A stretch of DNA of 64,000 nt from Owenia fusiformis (lineage: Eukaryota; Annelida; Polychaeta; Sabellida; Oweniidae), in the NCBI GenBank assembly GCA_903813345.2, contig CAIIXF020000001.1:59694270-59758269 (forward strand), given 5' to 3'. The stretch's first letter is position 1, and each line of letters starts with the position of its first letter. Below, one piece after another: positions 1-11,698 of this stretch. The notes beneath the pieces were generated by a model. It was not told where the DNA came from and ran no database searches. It saw only the letters and a list, made by a program, of their open reading frames with translations. Made by a program: the position numbers and the translations under genes.

Positions 1-58
1 ATTGCAAATATTGTAGCGTTTTTCAGATTAGGTCCTTAAAAAATTCAAAATGGCTGTC

Positions 59-1235
59 TAATGCGGGATTTCGCAATTATTTTCTGATTTCTTAAAAGTA
101 TGGCTATATTATACTCAAACTGAACGAATTTCAGAGTAGATCACAATTATCACGCCTGTGATTGTACAAAAATGATGGAGGGGGGATTAGGCGATTTCTG
201 CAAGAAAACTCAACAAAATTGGAAGATTCATTTTTTCAAGAGTTGCCAAATGAATAGGTGCAGTGCATGGCAAAATATGTTTGGTCATCTAGTATTTTTT
301 TTAACTGATACCCTCCTAAGATATGAGATCTATTAAAAAAGGCGCATCATTACCAACGTGCAAAAGTCAATGTGTTTGCTATAAATCGGGCAACAATGGT
401 CTACACGACCTGTAATAAATAGGTATAAGGGACGTTATTATTACAATACTAATGACATTTCTCACTTTTTAAAGTTAGTTTCCATGCGTTACACAGAAAA
501 TAATCGAAATAAATTAATTTTGGATGGAGGGGGGGGGATCGGATGGAGGGGGGATTTATATATTTTTTACGATGGAACAAATTCACAAGAACTCGTGTAT
601 TTGAAAAAACTAAACTCAGTACCCCAGTAAAAAACTGGATATAATATCTCTGGAGAATGAAAAATGGGAAAATTTGGAGTCATAAGAATTAATTCAAGTA
701 GCATGTCTTATCATGTCTTATATACACGTGATCTCCCCTCCATCCCAAATTAATTTATTCCGATTATTTTTGGTATAACGCATGGAAACCAACTTTAAAA
801 AGTGAGCAATGTCATTAGTATTGTGATAATAACATCCCTTATACCTATTTATTACAGGTTGTGTAGACCATTGTTGCCCGATTTAAAGCAAGAACATTGC
901 TTTTGCACGTTGGTGATGACGCACCTTTTTTAATAGATCTCATATCCTACAAGGGTATCAGTTCAAAAAAATACTAGATGACCTAACATATTTTGCCATG
1001 CACTGCGCCTATTCATTTGGCAATTCAATTGAAAATTTTCTCTTGAAAAAGTAAATCTTCCAATTTTGTTGAGTTTTCTTGCAGAAATCGCCTAATCCCC
1101 CCTCCATCATTTTTGTACAATCACCGGGCGTGATAATTGTGATCTACTCTGAAATTCGTTCAATTTGAGTATAATATAGCCATACTTTTAAGAGATCAGA
1201 AAATAATTGCGAATCGGGAAAATTGCCGGGCATTA
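59..1235. mobile_element. Large foldback (inverted-repeat) element
   Basis: The left half (about 70-534) reads as the reverse complement of the right half (about 733-1213), with only scattered differences over roughly 465 bp. The two arms surround a loop of about 200 bp. The loop edge holds G-rich runs (GGATGGAGGGG) that occur on both sides. The outer ends appear to be TAATGC and GCATTA; the left arm has lost about 10 bp that the right end keeps (around 1214-1229). Both ends abut TA, so a TA target duplication is possible but not proven. No ORF of transposase type is present. Foldback or MITE-like is the best description; the superfamily is unassigned. Confidence 0.8.
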
Positions 1236-1366
1236 AAGCATTATTGGCCCGCCACTATGACGTCACATATTGCTCAGATCGAGTAAGTAACATAAATGCC
1301 TTCTAAACTAGCACTAATACCCCTATAATATTCCCGGCAAGGTGGTAATAATAGTAATTGATCTGA

Positions 1367-2270
1367 GAACTATCCACAAAAATATTCATCTTTTTTAATT
1401 TAATCTTTGACTTGAATTAAATCTTCAATAAATGAAAATCTAAACCATTTTAAGATATTCGAAAAATTCAGAAACTGCAAATGATTCAATTATAGCTATT
1501 TAAACCAATTTAAATTGCTAGGATATGATAATAAGCTTAAAACATTTGATTAGTTATACCAATCATTGTGATTTTAGAGCCCAAATGTTATCTTATTTTA
1601 CAGTTTTAATTGTTTAAATCTTCTTGCTGTCAACATATTTATAATAGTCTACACTTATTAAGTGCCTGTTAATAATGATACCGACATTATTGTAATATTG
1701 AAATCATATAAGTAATAAGTATCCCCAAGTGGAGGTCAATGTCCCCCCCCCCCATTTGTAACATGGCGTCATACGAATTAGGTTGTAGACATCAGGATGA
1801 AACCAGTTTTCATGATTTACACACCTTTAAATGATGTAATTTAATCGTAACAATGTACTAGCTTTCCATCTAGGAACTATCCGGAAAAATATTTAATTTT
1901 CGTAAAATAGACCCCTGCTGAAATCGTTCATAAATGAAGTTCTGTAACCTTGTATGGTGCACAAAAAATTATAAATGGTCAATGATATAATCCTAACTAA
2001 CAAAAGCAAACTAAAAACATAAGGCTGTAACAATAAGCTTTAAAAAAAATTATATAGTGTTTGATGAGTTATACCCCCCACTGTGAACTTGGATTCCACT
2101 TTGATCTAACTTTTCAGTTGAAATTTTACATTATGCTCTTGATGTATAATAATTCATACTTTTTGTACTTATTTATTATCTATTCATGAGAAATCTTTTA
2201 AAACGATTATTTCTTTAAAAAATGGACCCCTGCTTAAATCTCAAATAAATGATAAACGGTAATGTTGTGT
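1367..2270. repeat. Degenerate direct repeats, about 500-bp spacing
   Basis: Similar blocks occur near 1367-1600, 1873-2110 and, partially, 2188-2260. Shared landmarks are GAACTATCC followed by an AT-rich stretch, a phrase resembling 'taaatcttcaataaatga', and an 'ataagctt...gattagttatacc' block. The copies are highly diverged. No coding potential is visible in this interval. Confidence 0.4.
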
Positions 2271-2312
2271 GGCTCTCAACAAGCAATATCATATTCAGTG
2301 ATATTAAATCTA

Positions 2313-2800
2313 TCAATATAATCTATAAAAATGATTGCAACTTGAACAGGAGGTAATATTAAAATTTTTGTCAATTCCTTTAACACTATTTGTTTTAAAG
2401 ATCAACTCGTGACTTTTTTGTGGTGCGAAAGTTAGTCCCCATTTCTGGGACCACATTTGGATATGAATTAAATCTTCTTGAAGAACTTGGCTATCTGTTT
2501 GGTGATTTATTGGGTCAACCGGACAAAAAAGTGACGTGTCATCCGCATAAATAAAACATTTAGAGTTTAAGTCGTCTGTTATGTCATTTAGATATAACAA
2601 AAAGAAAATCGGTCCCCATATTGAGCCTTGGGGGACTCCAGGGTTGATTTGACCGACTTTACTTGACCTAGAAAATTCATCATTGATCTTAATTTTAATT
2701 GTTCTGTTTGAGAGGTAAGATTGAAAAAGGTCAATTAGTGATTTTGGGATACCGTAGGATTTGATTTTCTGAAAAAAATCACAATGTCTTCTTTAAATTC
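2313..2800 (-). pseudogene. Non-LTR retrotransposon reverse transcriptase fragment
   Basis: Reading the minus strand from about 2787 gives a piece of a LINE reverse transcriptase. It begins with a region like FFQKIKSYGIPKSLIDLFQS, continues with the signature GVPQGSIWGP followed by FFLLYLNDI (palm motif), and reaches YADDTSLF, whose DD pair is the catalytic metal-binding centre. It then has the W-x3-W-x-L-TF-x3-KS stretch typical of Jockey/CR1-like elements and stops at 2313. Upstream of about 2785 the VDH-type motif appears only in another frame, so there is at least one frameshift. No endonuclease, ORF1, zinc domain or tail is attached. This is a dead internal fragment of a retrotransposon, not a host gene. 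Confidence 0.85.
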
Positions 2801-4854
2801 TGAGTTAATGTGTGTGTCTTACCCATCATTTGCCGCCGATAATTGTATAATGTCACATCCCTTATAAAACCTCGTTTGTGTTTGAGTACTTCGTAATATA
2901 TATTTCAAACCCATTTCCTGGTCATAAATCACTTATGCACTTTGCATTATGCCATATCAGTACCCATTATCAATATAACAATACCTGAGAGTAATTTAAG
3001 ATCAGAATAGTATTCATTGCCTGTTCAAATGACTCGCATTGATCGACGAAAGTGTCACAACCAAGTACTTCTTTTATACTTGGAAATGTATTAATTTCAA
3101 TTTTCTTTTAATATCATAAATATCATATTTACATGTAACTTATGTCTCTTTTCTGGATCTGCTTACATTGAACAGAACAACATAATATATTCGCGTTGCT
3201 GTAATTAGTTTATTTATTCTAAAATATCAATATCAATTAGCACGTTAATTCGGTAGTCATAATCTCTTAGATTGTGTGGGGTGGCAAAAAATATTTGGAT
3301 CCCTACCCTAGATATGCTTAATTGCAAATTGGGCAGAACATAAATATTTTCTTAATTGATAATAATTAAAATAGTACTTTTATTGTTGGATGTACGTTTG
3401 ACGTAAAAATAAATCATTTTCATAATATATATGTTCGATTTCGTATTCGCTAAATATTTTATAAAAACACATCACTTAGTAAGTCGGAAATTCTTAGCTA
3501 TAAACCATCAAAAATATAAGTTTCGCCTACAGTTTTGATAAAAAAAAATAGTCTTTTGTTTGTGTAGATGAATCTTTCTAGCACTATATATAACCTCGAC
3601 GTTAATATTTGATTAGAAAAGCAATTTTGCTATTTTATATTATTAATGGTATAGAGTGCATGTAGATTACTTTACTGGACAATGACTGATCCATCATGCA
3701 ATACTAAGAGTAAGTGCCTTCTCAGGTACATTATTAATTAGCAATATACAAAAAGGAAAACACGAGTTGACAATTTAGATCTCCGCGTTTCAATCAACAA
3801 ATCAAAATTTCATTTACAACGATTTGTGAGGAATAATAATTTACCAAACAGTTCTCAAAAATTCATTTTGGTATACTTCAATGTTCTTGACTAATAATAA
3901 CATGAACATTAAGTCGTACAGCAATTGAGCGAGATGACTAATTTCTGAATGTCCAATATTTCATTTATGATCATGCGCAATACTGTATTGGAACCGGTAA
4001 TTTGAGTACACAGTATCTGGACCTGTATCAGGGTGGGCAGCCGCGACTTTGTATGTTGCTTTTACATGCCCTCGATCAACCCCACACAGCCGTCAGAGCC
4101 ACTACAGACCTGCTGCTTATCAGTATCAAAATATAGAGGTTCAATCATCGCATCTCGAAAAAGATATATTGATGGGTAACACACTTGGAGTGCTTGGGAT
4201 GTACCTGTTGAGTTTGGTAGCTCGAGTTTCTCCATCAGTGCAACACTTTCGAAAACCTGTTGAAATTGAACATCGATCGTGGTAGTACCAATCACTATCT
4301 ACACACTCAAAACCACTTAAGTGTGAAATTCATTTTGTTAAAAAGTGAAAAAAATTCTAAAATGTTTTTTTCAAATAGACATATAGTATATATCTGTATA
4401 CAATTGTACATTTGTTACCCAAGGCATTGAAGTAAACTCCAAGGAAAAATAGCAAAATTTTCAAATTGAAATGAGGGTCCGTCTCAAACATGTCAAGTTT
4501 CACATCTTGACCCCCTGATTAATATGTCAAGCTATTCAAATTAGAATGCAACATTTTCAAAAAACCAAGAAAGTTCCTCATGGTACTTAACTGTCCTTTA
4601 AAATCGCAAATGGATTTGGACTGCAAGCTTTTCCTTTTTGATGTGCATCACTTGTCAACATGAACCAATAAAATCTATCATTTTTCTCGATATTTTTACT
4701 TACCTTTTGTTTTTCATTTGAATAAAATTGAAAGGGTCGACTTTATTGAAACATGAATCGATGCGATCATGAAAAATGATCCTAAAGACGATAAAAAATG
4801 ATAACAGTTTTATTTGGGAAGAATTGATCATTACGCTATTTCACTATTCAACCG

Positions 4855-7468
4855 CATGTCGATTTTCACAAGACAATTATAAACAAATGACAATGATTTA
4901 GAAAGTTCATTTTAGGGAACGCTTACTTCACGAATCGACATTTTTGATATATAGGATATAACTAGCTGAATTGAGAAACACCCAGTTTGTATTTATATCC
5001 AAATATGACCACGTTTATGTAAAACTTCCCGTCAAAACCCGACATACGTAAACCATTGGATTTGGAGAATCATGTCGTGTTTCACATTTTATTCTAAAAT
5101 ATCGTCAAAGAAAATAAACTTAGGACATGTACGTATTACGTCTGCAAAGTTTATATGCACTGAACACATCTTTTCTACATCATTTTCACACCAACTTCAC
5201 CAAAACATTGCACTGATTCATGAGACAAGGGTTTACATTTTTAGATTGAATGAGAATTGGATGACATATGCCATTTCGTTAAAATATTTTTTGACACCCT
5301 TGGTATATGTTTCCCTTTTATCTCATATACCAGGTTTGGTACCTTGCCTTGATTTTACAATTTGAGTATTTTTTCCTTTGGGTTTAGCTTTTAATGCATG
5401 CTTAGACCAGTTGCAGGTTGACGTAGTGACGTTTTTCCTGCATGTATCACAACAACAGGACAACCATTTGCGTAATATTTGAGTGCAATCAGCATCAATC
5501 TAGATATCTAGATCTTAAATGTCCATTTAACATATTTCAAATCAAGAACACTCGAGACGTTATCAGTTGAAACATATCATATTGATGTCGAGTCGAGTCC
5601 AGTAAGGCTGACGTATACGTATAGTTCAATCATAAAAATCATCTGCACCGGTTTAGAGACGTTTCTCTTGACACCATTATCTGCGGAGCGCTTCGGCGAT
5701 AACCCCCCCCCCCCCCCCCCTCTCTCTCCAAGTTCCTATCACAAGACTTTTTTCCATGACCACCGGAAGTGTTTTTATTACTATGATTTGCTTCATTCTG
5801 AGATTTTTGTTTTAGTCGCTATAATTTCCGCTTTAGAGAAACTTTTTTTCTTGTCAGACCCAATCCCTTTCCGGATTTCTGATTTCACATCTCATAACTT
5901 TCGCTATTAAATTTGTTTCTTTTAATGTTTTGTTTGAAGCTCTTGAAGTCTATATATTTTAGTGGTCTACTCCCCGTTTTATTATTCGAAGAGGGGGGAA
6001 ATCATCTCGCTTTTGTTGCCTCTATCGTCGCATGCGCATCTTGTGCTTTATGTTTCTGTAATGCTAGTTAACTCGATTGGCGATATTTTTCAATGAGGAA
6101 CGTAATCTTATGCACCTCATCTCTTGATTTTTTGATTTATTTTATTCTCGGACATTGATTTGCAACGAATTACGTTTGACGAGGGCATTCCGAATCTTGT
6201 ACATCAGATCGTAATGTATGTAGTAGATCAGATCGTAATAATGAAATTAGAAAGTAAGATATTAGATAAGCAAATAAACATCGTTGAAAAGCTATAAAAT
6301 CTTTCGTATTGACGTGTCGCAAAAAGGTGGCGCATTTGTTTTTTAAGGGTATCGCGTGAATGTAACTTTGATTCCCCGGAATATAAGATAATATTCTAAT
6401 TAAAGTTAGCCCATTGACAATATATACTTGATATCAGAGTTATGCGTCTAAAATGTTTTGAGATATAGAGGTAAATGTGGAGGACGAAAGGATTTTCATG
6501 TGTGTACATTTTTCTCAAAAACGTCACATTCTATCATGTTAAAAGCGAGGATCCTCTGGATTACGCCACAAAATGTGTAACAATGCGTGCGCGAGCTTTT
6601 TGCGACCCGTCATTACAAATAAGAGATGCCTGTTTATGCTGTTCACCATTGAGAATGATGCATTCATTGAAAAGGAAACTGAACCCAAACGTTCATAGAC
6701 TTTATAATCGAAGTCAGCAATCCCCGGGAATGCACTGAACGAAACGTTATTTACAGAGGTTGACACATTTTGGGCTATAATGGTCTTCATAATGATTTTT
6801 GTAGTGAAAATCTTTCGGTAAATTATGCTTAAGGAAGTTCCAAATAACTTATCATCTGCTTGCATGTAACGAATTTTTGTAAAGAAGTATAAAATGGAAA
6901 AAGGTACGCTGAACAAAGAGAAAACTCTTTAGCTGTTATCTTTTCATTGTCAATCAATTGATCTTTATGCGTAATTATCGGAAAACTGTTATGCATGCGT
7001 TATCAGTGTATTGGTAATCATATAAAATCAAATTGATCCATTTGTGATTTATAGAAATGGCTAATTCATTGCTTTGAGTTCAATGGTATAACCATGTCGA
7101 TTTTCACGCATGTCGATTGTCACAGTTTCACAACATATTCGCTCATAGATGGGGTCGTGCTGGTTATTTCGTAAAATGTTTTCGTTAAAACAGAGTGGAT
7201 ATATTGTTTTCTTGAATAGTGTCGGTCTTTAGACTAGAATGCTGCCCATGTGTGAATTACATGTTGGTCGTTTTTCACAAGAAAAATGGTGAATTTCCAG
7301 AAATGTTCAGATAATGCTCATTATAATTCAATCACAATTATTATCACGATTTGGAACCTGCTGGTCTGATAAACTGAATCAAGGACTTGCTAACCACATA
7401 TAACTTATTTTTATCGGATCCCCCTAATGCCGTGTGGGTGTGTTTAAACGACCATGTCGATTTTCACA
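4855..7468 (+). repeat. Scattered copies of CATGTCGATTTTCACA
   Basis: The 16-mer CATGTCGATTTTCACA is found at 4855-4870 and 7453-7468. A copy with one final change lies at 7093-7108, followed immediately by a further variant (CATGTCGATTGTCACA) overlapping its last bases. All are in the same orientation within 2.6 kb. They may be remnants of a decayed repeat; function unknown. Confidence 0.4.
5703..5720 (+). repeat. Poly(C) tract followed by CT repeat
   Basis: An uninterrupted run of C of about 18 bases is followed directly by a short CT dinucleotide repeat. Simple-sequence DNA in a gene-free stretch. Confidence 0.9.
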
Positions 7469-9044
7469 GATTAAATTTTACATTTACTTTATTTGGTCTA
7501 TATAATCGGTAATAAGTTGAGATCGAATAAAGTGCTCTCATCACACTCTGAATGAAAGTTCTCTATGCCAGCATAACCAAAATTAAAAGATGCGATCATT
7601 TATTATTGAGATATGACATGTTTTCAAAAGCGTGTTGTCCTGTTACATTGACAATTTCACGAAATTCACAATTTTGAAGCCAGATATCAAAGCTACTTAC
7701 AATCGGAACGATCAAAAAAGTATGTTGACGTAGTTCATATAAAGGCATTATATTTTAGAATACATAAAATGATGAGCAAAAATAGGTTTAGTTTCAGCTA
7801 TGTTCAATTCCATCAAAAATGTCAATTTTTAACACTTATTTGTTTTCACTGTACAGCGTCTTGTTTAGTTGACACAGTGTACATGTACTCCTTTGATGTT
7901 TTGTTGTTTCTATGCATATGCTGTCTGCTTTATTTTTGTTTCTCAGATGTTACCCTCTGTATGTTCACAGTGTTGTATTTTCAAAGCAGCGCATTGATCA
8001 AAATGTGTATTGTGAAAACACAAGGGTTTACAATCGCCTTTCTCTGGTAACAGGGCCTGGCTTGATTAATATCTATATGGATGATGAAGGTCACTTCACC
8101 TTAGGGCAAAATTGACATACATTACCTTAATTCAAGCTATGTTATTCTAGCTGTGCAATTTTAAAACAGAAAATCTTAATCCATACTTGAAAGAGATCAA
8201 TAATGGTATAGGAATTGTTCGAAAAAATCCTTGTGCATGAACAAAACAATGAATAGCAAAAACTTCAACTACATTAGTGAACATGTTTTTGATGCTCTTA
8301 GCACTGTCAAACTCATACAAAACTTGTATAGAAAGAGGCTTTTATGATTTCAAGGGTTATAATTTCTGCTGGACTAAAATTGAAGTTTTTCAGAGCTCGC
8401 ACACCTTCCTTAGACTTTTTACATTTCGCCAAGAGATTGCAATTTAGTTTAAAGTGCCAATTTAGTGCAAAAAAAGTTAAACTCATTTAATCCTTCATTC
8501 ACAAAGAAGGTATAATTTCAAGAACATTTTGGTCCAGTGTTTCTTCGGGGGGGGGGGGGTCCATGGCTACGGACTTCATTCCATCTGGCTTATGTTAAAC
8601 CTTGGTGTCTCTGTTTTGACTATGAGGTTTAGATTAATATATGTTCAATGGTATATTTACCTGAATTCCCAACTCATCCCAGATACGTGAACCTGTGTTT
8701 GGTAATTGCATAGTGTACATGTACGTCTGGAGATCATATGATTACTTAATATATATGTTTAGCAGATGGCTTCTGTTTGACATTCCCTGGATATTATTTA
8801 TCCTTTGTGGCCCTGAATAATTAATACAGGTACGAGTATTTAAAACCATGTAAACACGATTTATATCAATCTTTTGAAGGAAACTAATATTTTCTGATTT
8901 TGAAATAAATCATTGGAAAGTGGTATCAATCATTTAGAAGGTAAAGCAACAGCAGATAATAAACGAAGATTATTAATATCATGTTGATCGATAAGAGGCA
9001 AGACATCAGAAAGGTACATTTGCACAAATGATTATCAAACAAAG

Positions 9045-9048
9045 GTAT
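9045..9048. repeat. Target-site duplication GTAT, left copy
   Basis: GTAT directly precedes the TGTCACGACC end of the LTR element. The same four bases follow the other LTR at 19180-19183. A 4-bp duplication fits integrase-mediated insertion. Confidence 0.75.
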
Positions 9049-9226
9049 TGTCACGACCCTCGTGTGGTAGCGTGGTTTGGGGGTCGCAAACAGAATACAG
9101 TCTAAGAATCAATAGTTTGATTTGATGTTTTCATTAACTTAGTTTCGGGACAAGTTCAAGTAAAAGTTGAAATGTGTATCCCTATTTATGTGAACAACAT
9201 CCGTGTTCACAGTATCATAACAAAAT

Positions 9227-9360
9227 GGGATCAAATTGGGATAAATTTTGCGATGAAAATTTAGGGATAAATTAGGGATAAAATTTTAGGGATAAATTCT
9301 GGGATAAAAATAATTGGGATGAAGTGGGACAATTTCGGGATAACAATTACGGGATAACAA
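9227..9360 (+). repeat. GGGATAA-type repeat cluster in the LTR
   Basis: About ten copies of GGGATAA or close variants (GGGATCA, GGGATGA, GCGATGA) occur within 135 bp, separated by 4-9 AT-rich bases, all in the same direction. An identical cluster sits at 16724-16857 in the other LTR. In element orientation these read TTATCCC and lie towards the 3' end of the LTR. Irregular spacing suggests multiple protein-binding sites or a decayed minisatellite. Confidence 0.75.
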
Positions 9361-9522
9361 AACCTGAATATAGACTAAGTAAGATTTGTCAGTTTTCAAT
9401 GTAAGTTGTATGTCTCATAAAGGCGAATGGCAACAGACTCCAGATTCTGAATGTGCCCAGTGTTCAGTTGTATCAAATAAGTATAATGTTAGGGTGTGAG
9501 TATAACCAGGTGGAAGTCCTAG

Positions 9523-9534
9523 CCACTAGAGGGC
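9523..9534 (+). promoter_or_regulatory. CTCF-like motif in the LTR
   Basis: CCACTAGAGGGC matches the core of the conserved bilaterian CTCF site (CCASYAGRKGGC). An identical copy lies at 17020-17031 in the other LTR. A single 12-mer can occur by chance. Confidence 0.3.
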
Positions 9535-11688
9535 TACGATGGACTTCAAGCTGTATATTAAGCTCGCTGGTCACAATAAAAGTGGGAAAGTTTGTAAGAA
9601 TTAAAGTTGGGCTATTTCAAATCAGGAGTCTGTCAAACTCATCAGGGGATAATATTACTTGTACACCATTTAAACAAGCAAGTAATAAAACATTGGAAGT
9701 AAATGATGTTTGAGGTAACGACTTGGAACCAGGGTGAATGAAATTCTCACTAATATTCTCAATAAGACAAAGGTTAAATAAGAAAGTAAGATCCTGGATT
9801 GTACTTTAGCTTTGCACTATTGCATAGTTTCTGGGAAAATATATGTATGACTTATTGTGAGTGATTGTTATTCAAAGAAGCCCTTAGCAAATATGAGCTA
9901 AGATAAAGCTTGTTGCTTGAATGTTAGTATCACTTAAGTCACCTGGAATTTAGTCGGAATCTATTTTGAATCCAGAATCTACTTCAGATAAAATGAAAGG
10001 GAATTTTCTAACGTATATATAAACAATTGAACACAAGAAGTGATATTCTGTGGATTTTTATATAATGTATAAAAAACGACTCTATTTCTATTTACTAATC
10101 TACAGAAACATTACACAATTCAGTACTGCCGAGATGGTATATCAAGTAAATAATCTCTCAAACCAAACATGCATAAAACAGCACAGCTAATGGAAGTTCA
10201 GTTAAACAATTTGCAACAAAGCCTAAAATGTGTCTTTCCCCAAAAATGTAACTCAACAGTGCAATTTTATATAATCCCTGGTGGGGTTGAAATCAGCTCT
10301 CTATACTACTCACATGAAAAGTGGAACATCATTTTGCCACTATCAGACTATGGTACAATTGGCAAACAAATGGGAAACAGTATTTTAAAAGTATTCTAGT
10401 ATCTATAATGAATTAGAATGTGGTTAACATAGAATTAGACCAGACATGGAAAACTAGAAGGGGAGGGGGTCTCTTAAGTCCGAAAATGGGGTTCGAATGA
10501 CCATGACCCTTAAAAGTACTTCAATGATCAGTTGTTTGATAATGGTCCCATAACCCCGGGATTTCACCTTTAAATTACCCAGAATTTAACATACAAATAT
10601 ACAAAGGAGTATTTCTAGTGTATTAATAAAATTTACCCTGTGAACAAACTAAATACAGTCCCAAACTGGATGGGGGGGGGGGGAATGTCGTATAGAGGTG
10701 TCTATGAACCCCTGGAATTTGCGGTTGACTCTGGTTTAGAGCAAGTTACATAAGGTTCGTAAAGACAGTAACTTTTCGTACACCTTGTCAAATATTCCTA
10801 AACGATTCCCTGTGGGGATGTTGTATAGAAGGTTCAATAAGGAACCCCGGGAACTTGCTTTCGACGCTGGTTAATAAGTTACATAGGTTCTTTAAGACAA
10901 AAACTCTGCGTGTAACTTTGCGTTAACCTTGTCAAATGTTCCTTAACAATCCCTGGGACAATTTAAACATGGGATGTTCACAAGGCAAATAAATAAAATT
11001 AAGGAAAAAATCAAGTGTACAGATACTTCTTTTCAAAGACTAAAACTCTGCAAAAATACAATTAAATCAAGTCAATTACCTTTACCAACTCGTACACCTA
11101 AGTTGGTTTATCTGTGGCAATATAAATATCCAATTTTAGTGACGATTTAATGTTTAAAATTCCACAAAATGTTTTCCATGTCTGGCCGGCTTGAATTCGA
11201 ATCATAAAAGCACAGAAAAAGACAATTCACTTAAAACGTACTTATTTACTTAAATCAAGCTTAATAAGCCTCACTTTGGATTTTGTAGACAAACCCAGAC
11301 AACTGCCCTTTCTAAAAAGTTTGTAACGTAGCATTAAACATGAAACTGGGCCGAAAACCTTCATATTAAACTCTTATCATGAACAAAATATATTATGTTG
11401 ACATTAATCCTGTAAATAATATTACATGAAAAACACAAAAGAAGGTTATTAACCTCAATATAAATATAGAGTAAAATGATTTAACTTTAACCATACTTTA
11501 AGAGTATAGCCAAAGTAGTAATACTGACTACCCTTTTACAGAATTTAAATTATTTTATAACTCTTGAAATATTGAGTAACTAAAAACACAATTGATAAAG
11601 TGAAGAGCAAAAAGTTGAAAACAAAGTGACAATCCTTCAAGGCAATTCCATTACCATGCTCAAAGTAATCTGAAGGATCGTCACACTG

Positions 11689-11698
11689 CTCCCCCTTT
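11689..11698 (-). promoter_or_regulatory. Polypurine tract of the LTR element
   Basis: On the minus strand the sequence reads AAAGGGGGAG, then CAG, then the LTR start TGTGACGATCC. A purine run three bases before the 3' LTR is the expected plus-strand primer for reverse transcription and fixes the element's orientation. Confidence 0.8.

Larger units (their letters stand above)
2804..9048. other. Intergenic, no recognisable gene
   Basis: Several ORFs of 60-125 codons occur on both strands but none shows a recognisable domain, motif or compositional signal, and I treat them as chance. The stretch holds homopolymer runs (C run at 5703-5720, G run near 8548-8560) and copies of a 16-bp motif listed separately. 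It has no tRNA-like structure that I could find. Confidence 0.5.
9049..11685 (-). repeat. 3' LTR (in element orientation)
   Basis: Bounded by TGTCACGACC and GGATCGTCACA on the plus strand, forming short imperfect inverted ends. It matches 16546-19179 almost base for base and is much longer than the few hundred bases common for LTRs. It contains a GGGATAA-type repeat cluster (9227-9360) and a CTCF-like motif (9523-9534). ORFs of 86 and 76 codons lie antisense to the element and show no recognisable domain; I do not treat them as genes. Confidence 0.92.

Noticed and set aside
6539-6916. 125-codon minus-strand ORF
   Set aside because: Longest ORF in its region but with no motif, no homologue I recognise, and an opposite-strand ORF of similar quality overlapping it.
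9453-9713. 86-codon plus-strand ORF, present identically in both LTRs
   Set aside because: It lies antisense to the retrotransposon, shows no recognisable domain, and identity between copies simply reflects LTR identity.
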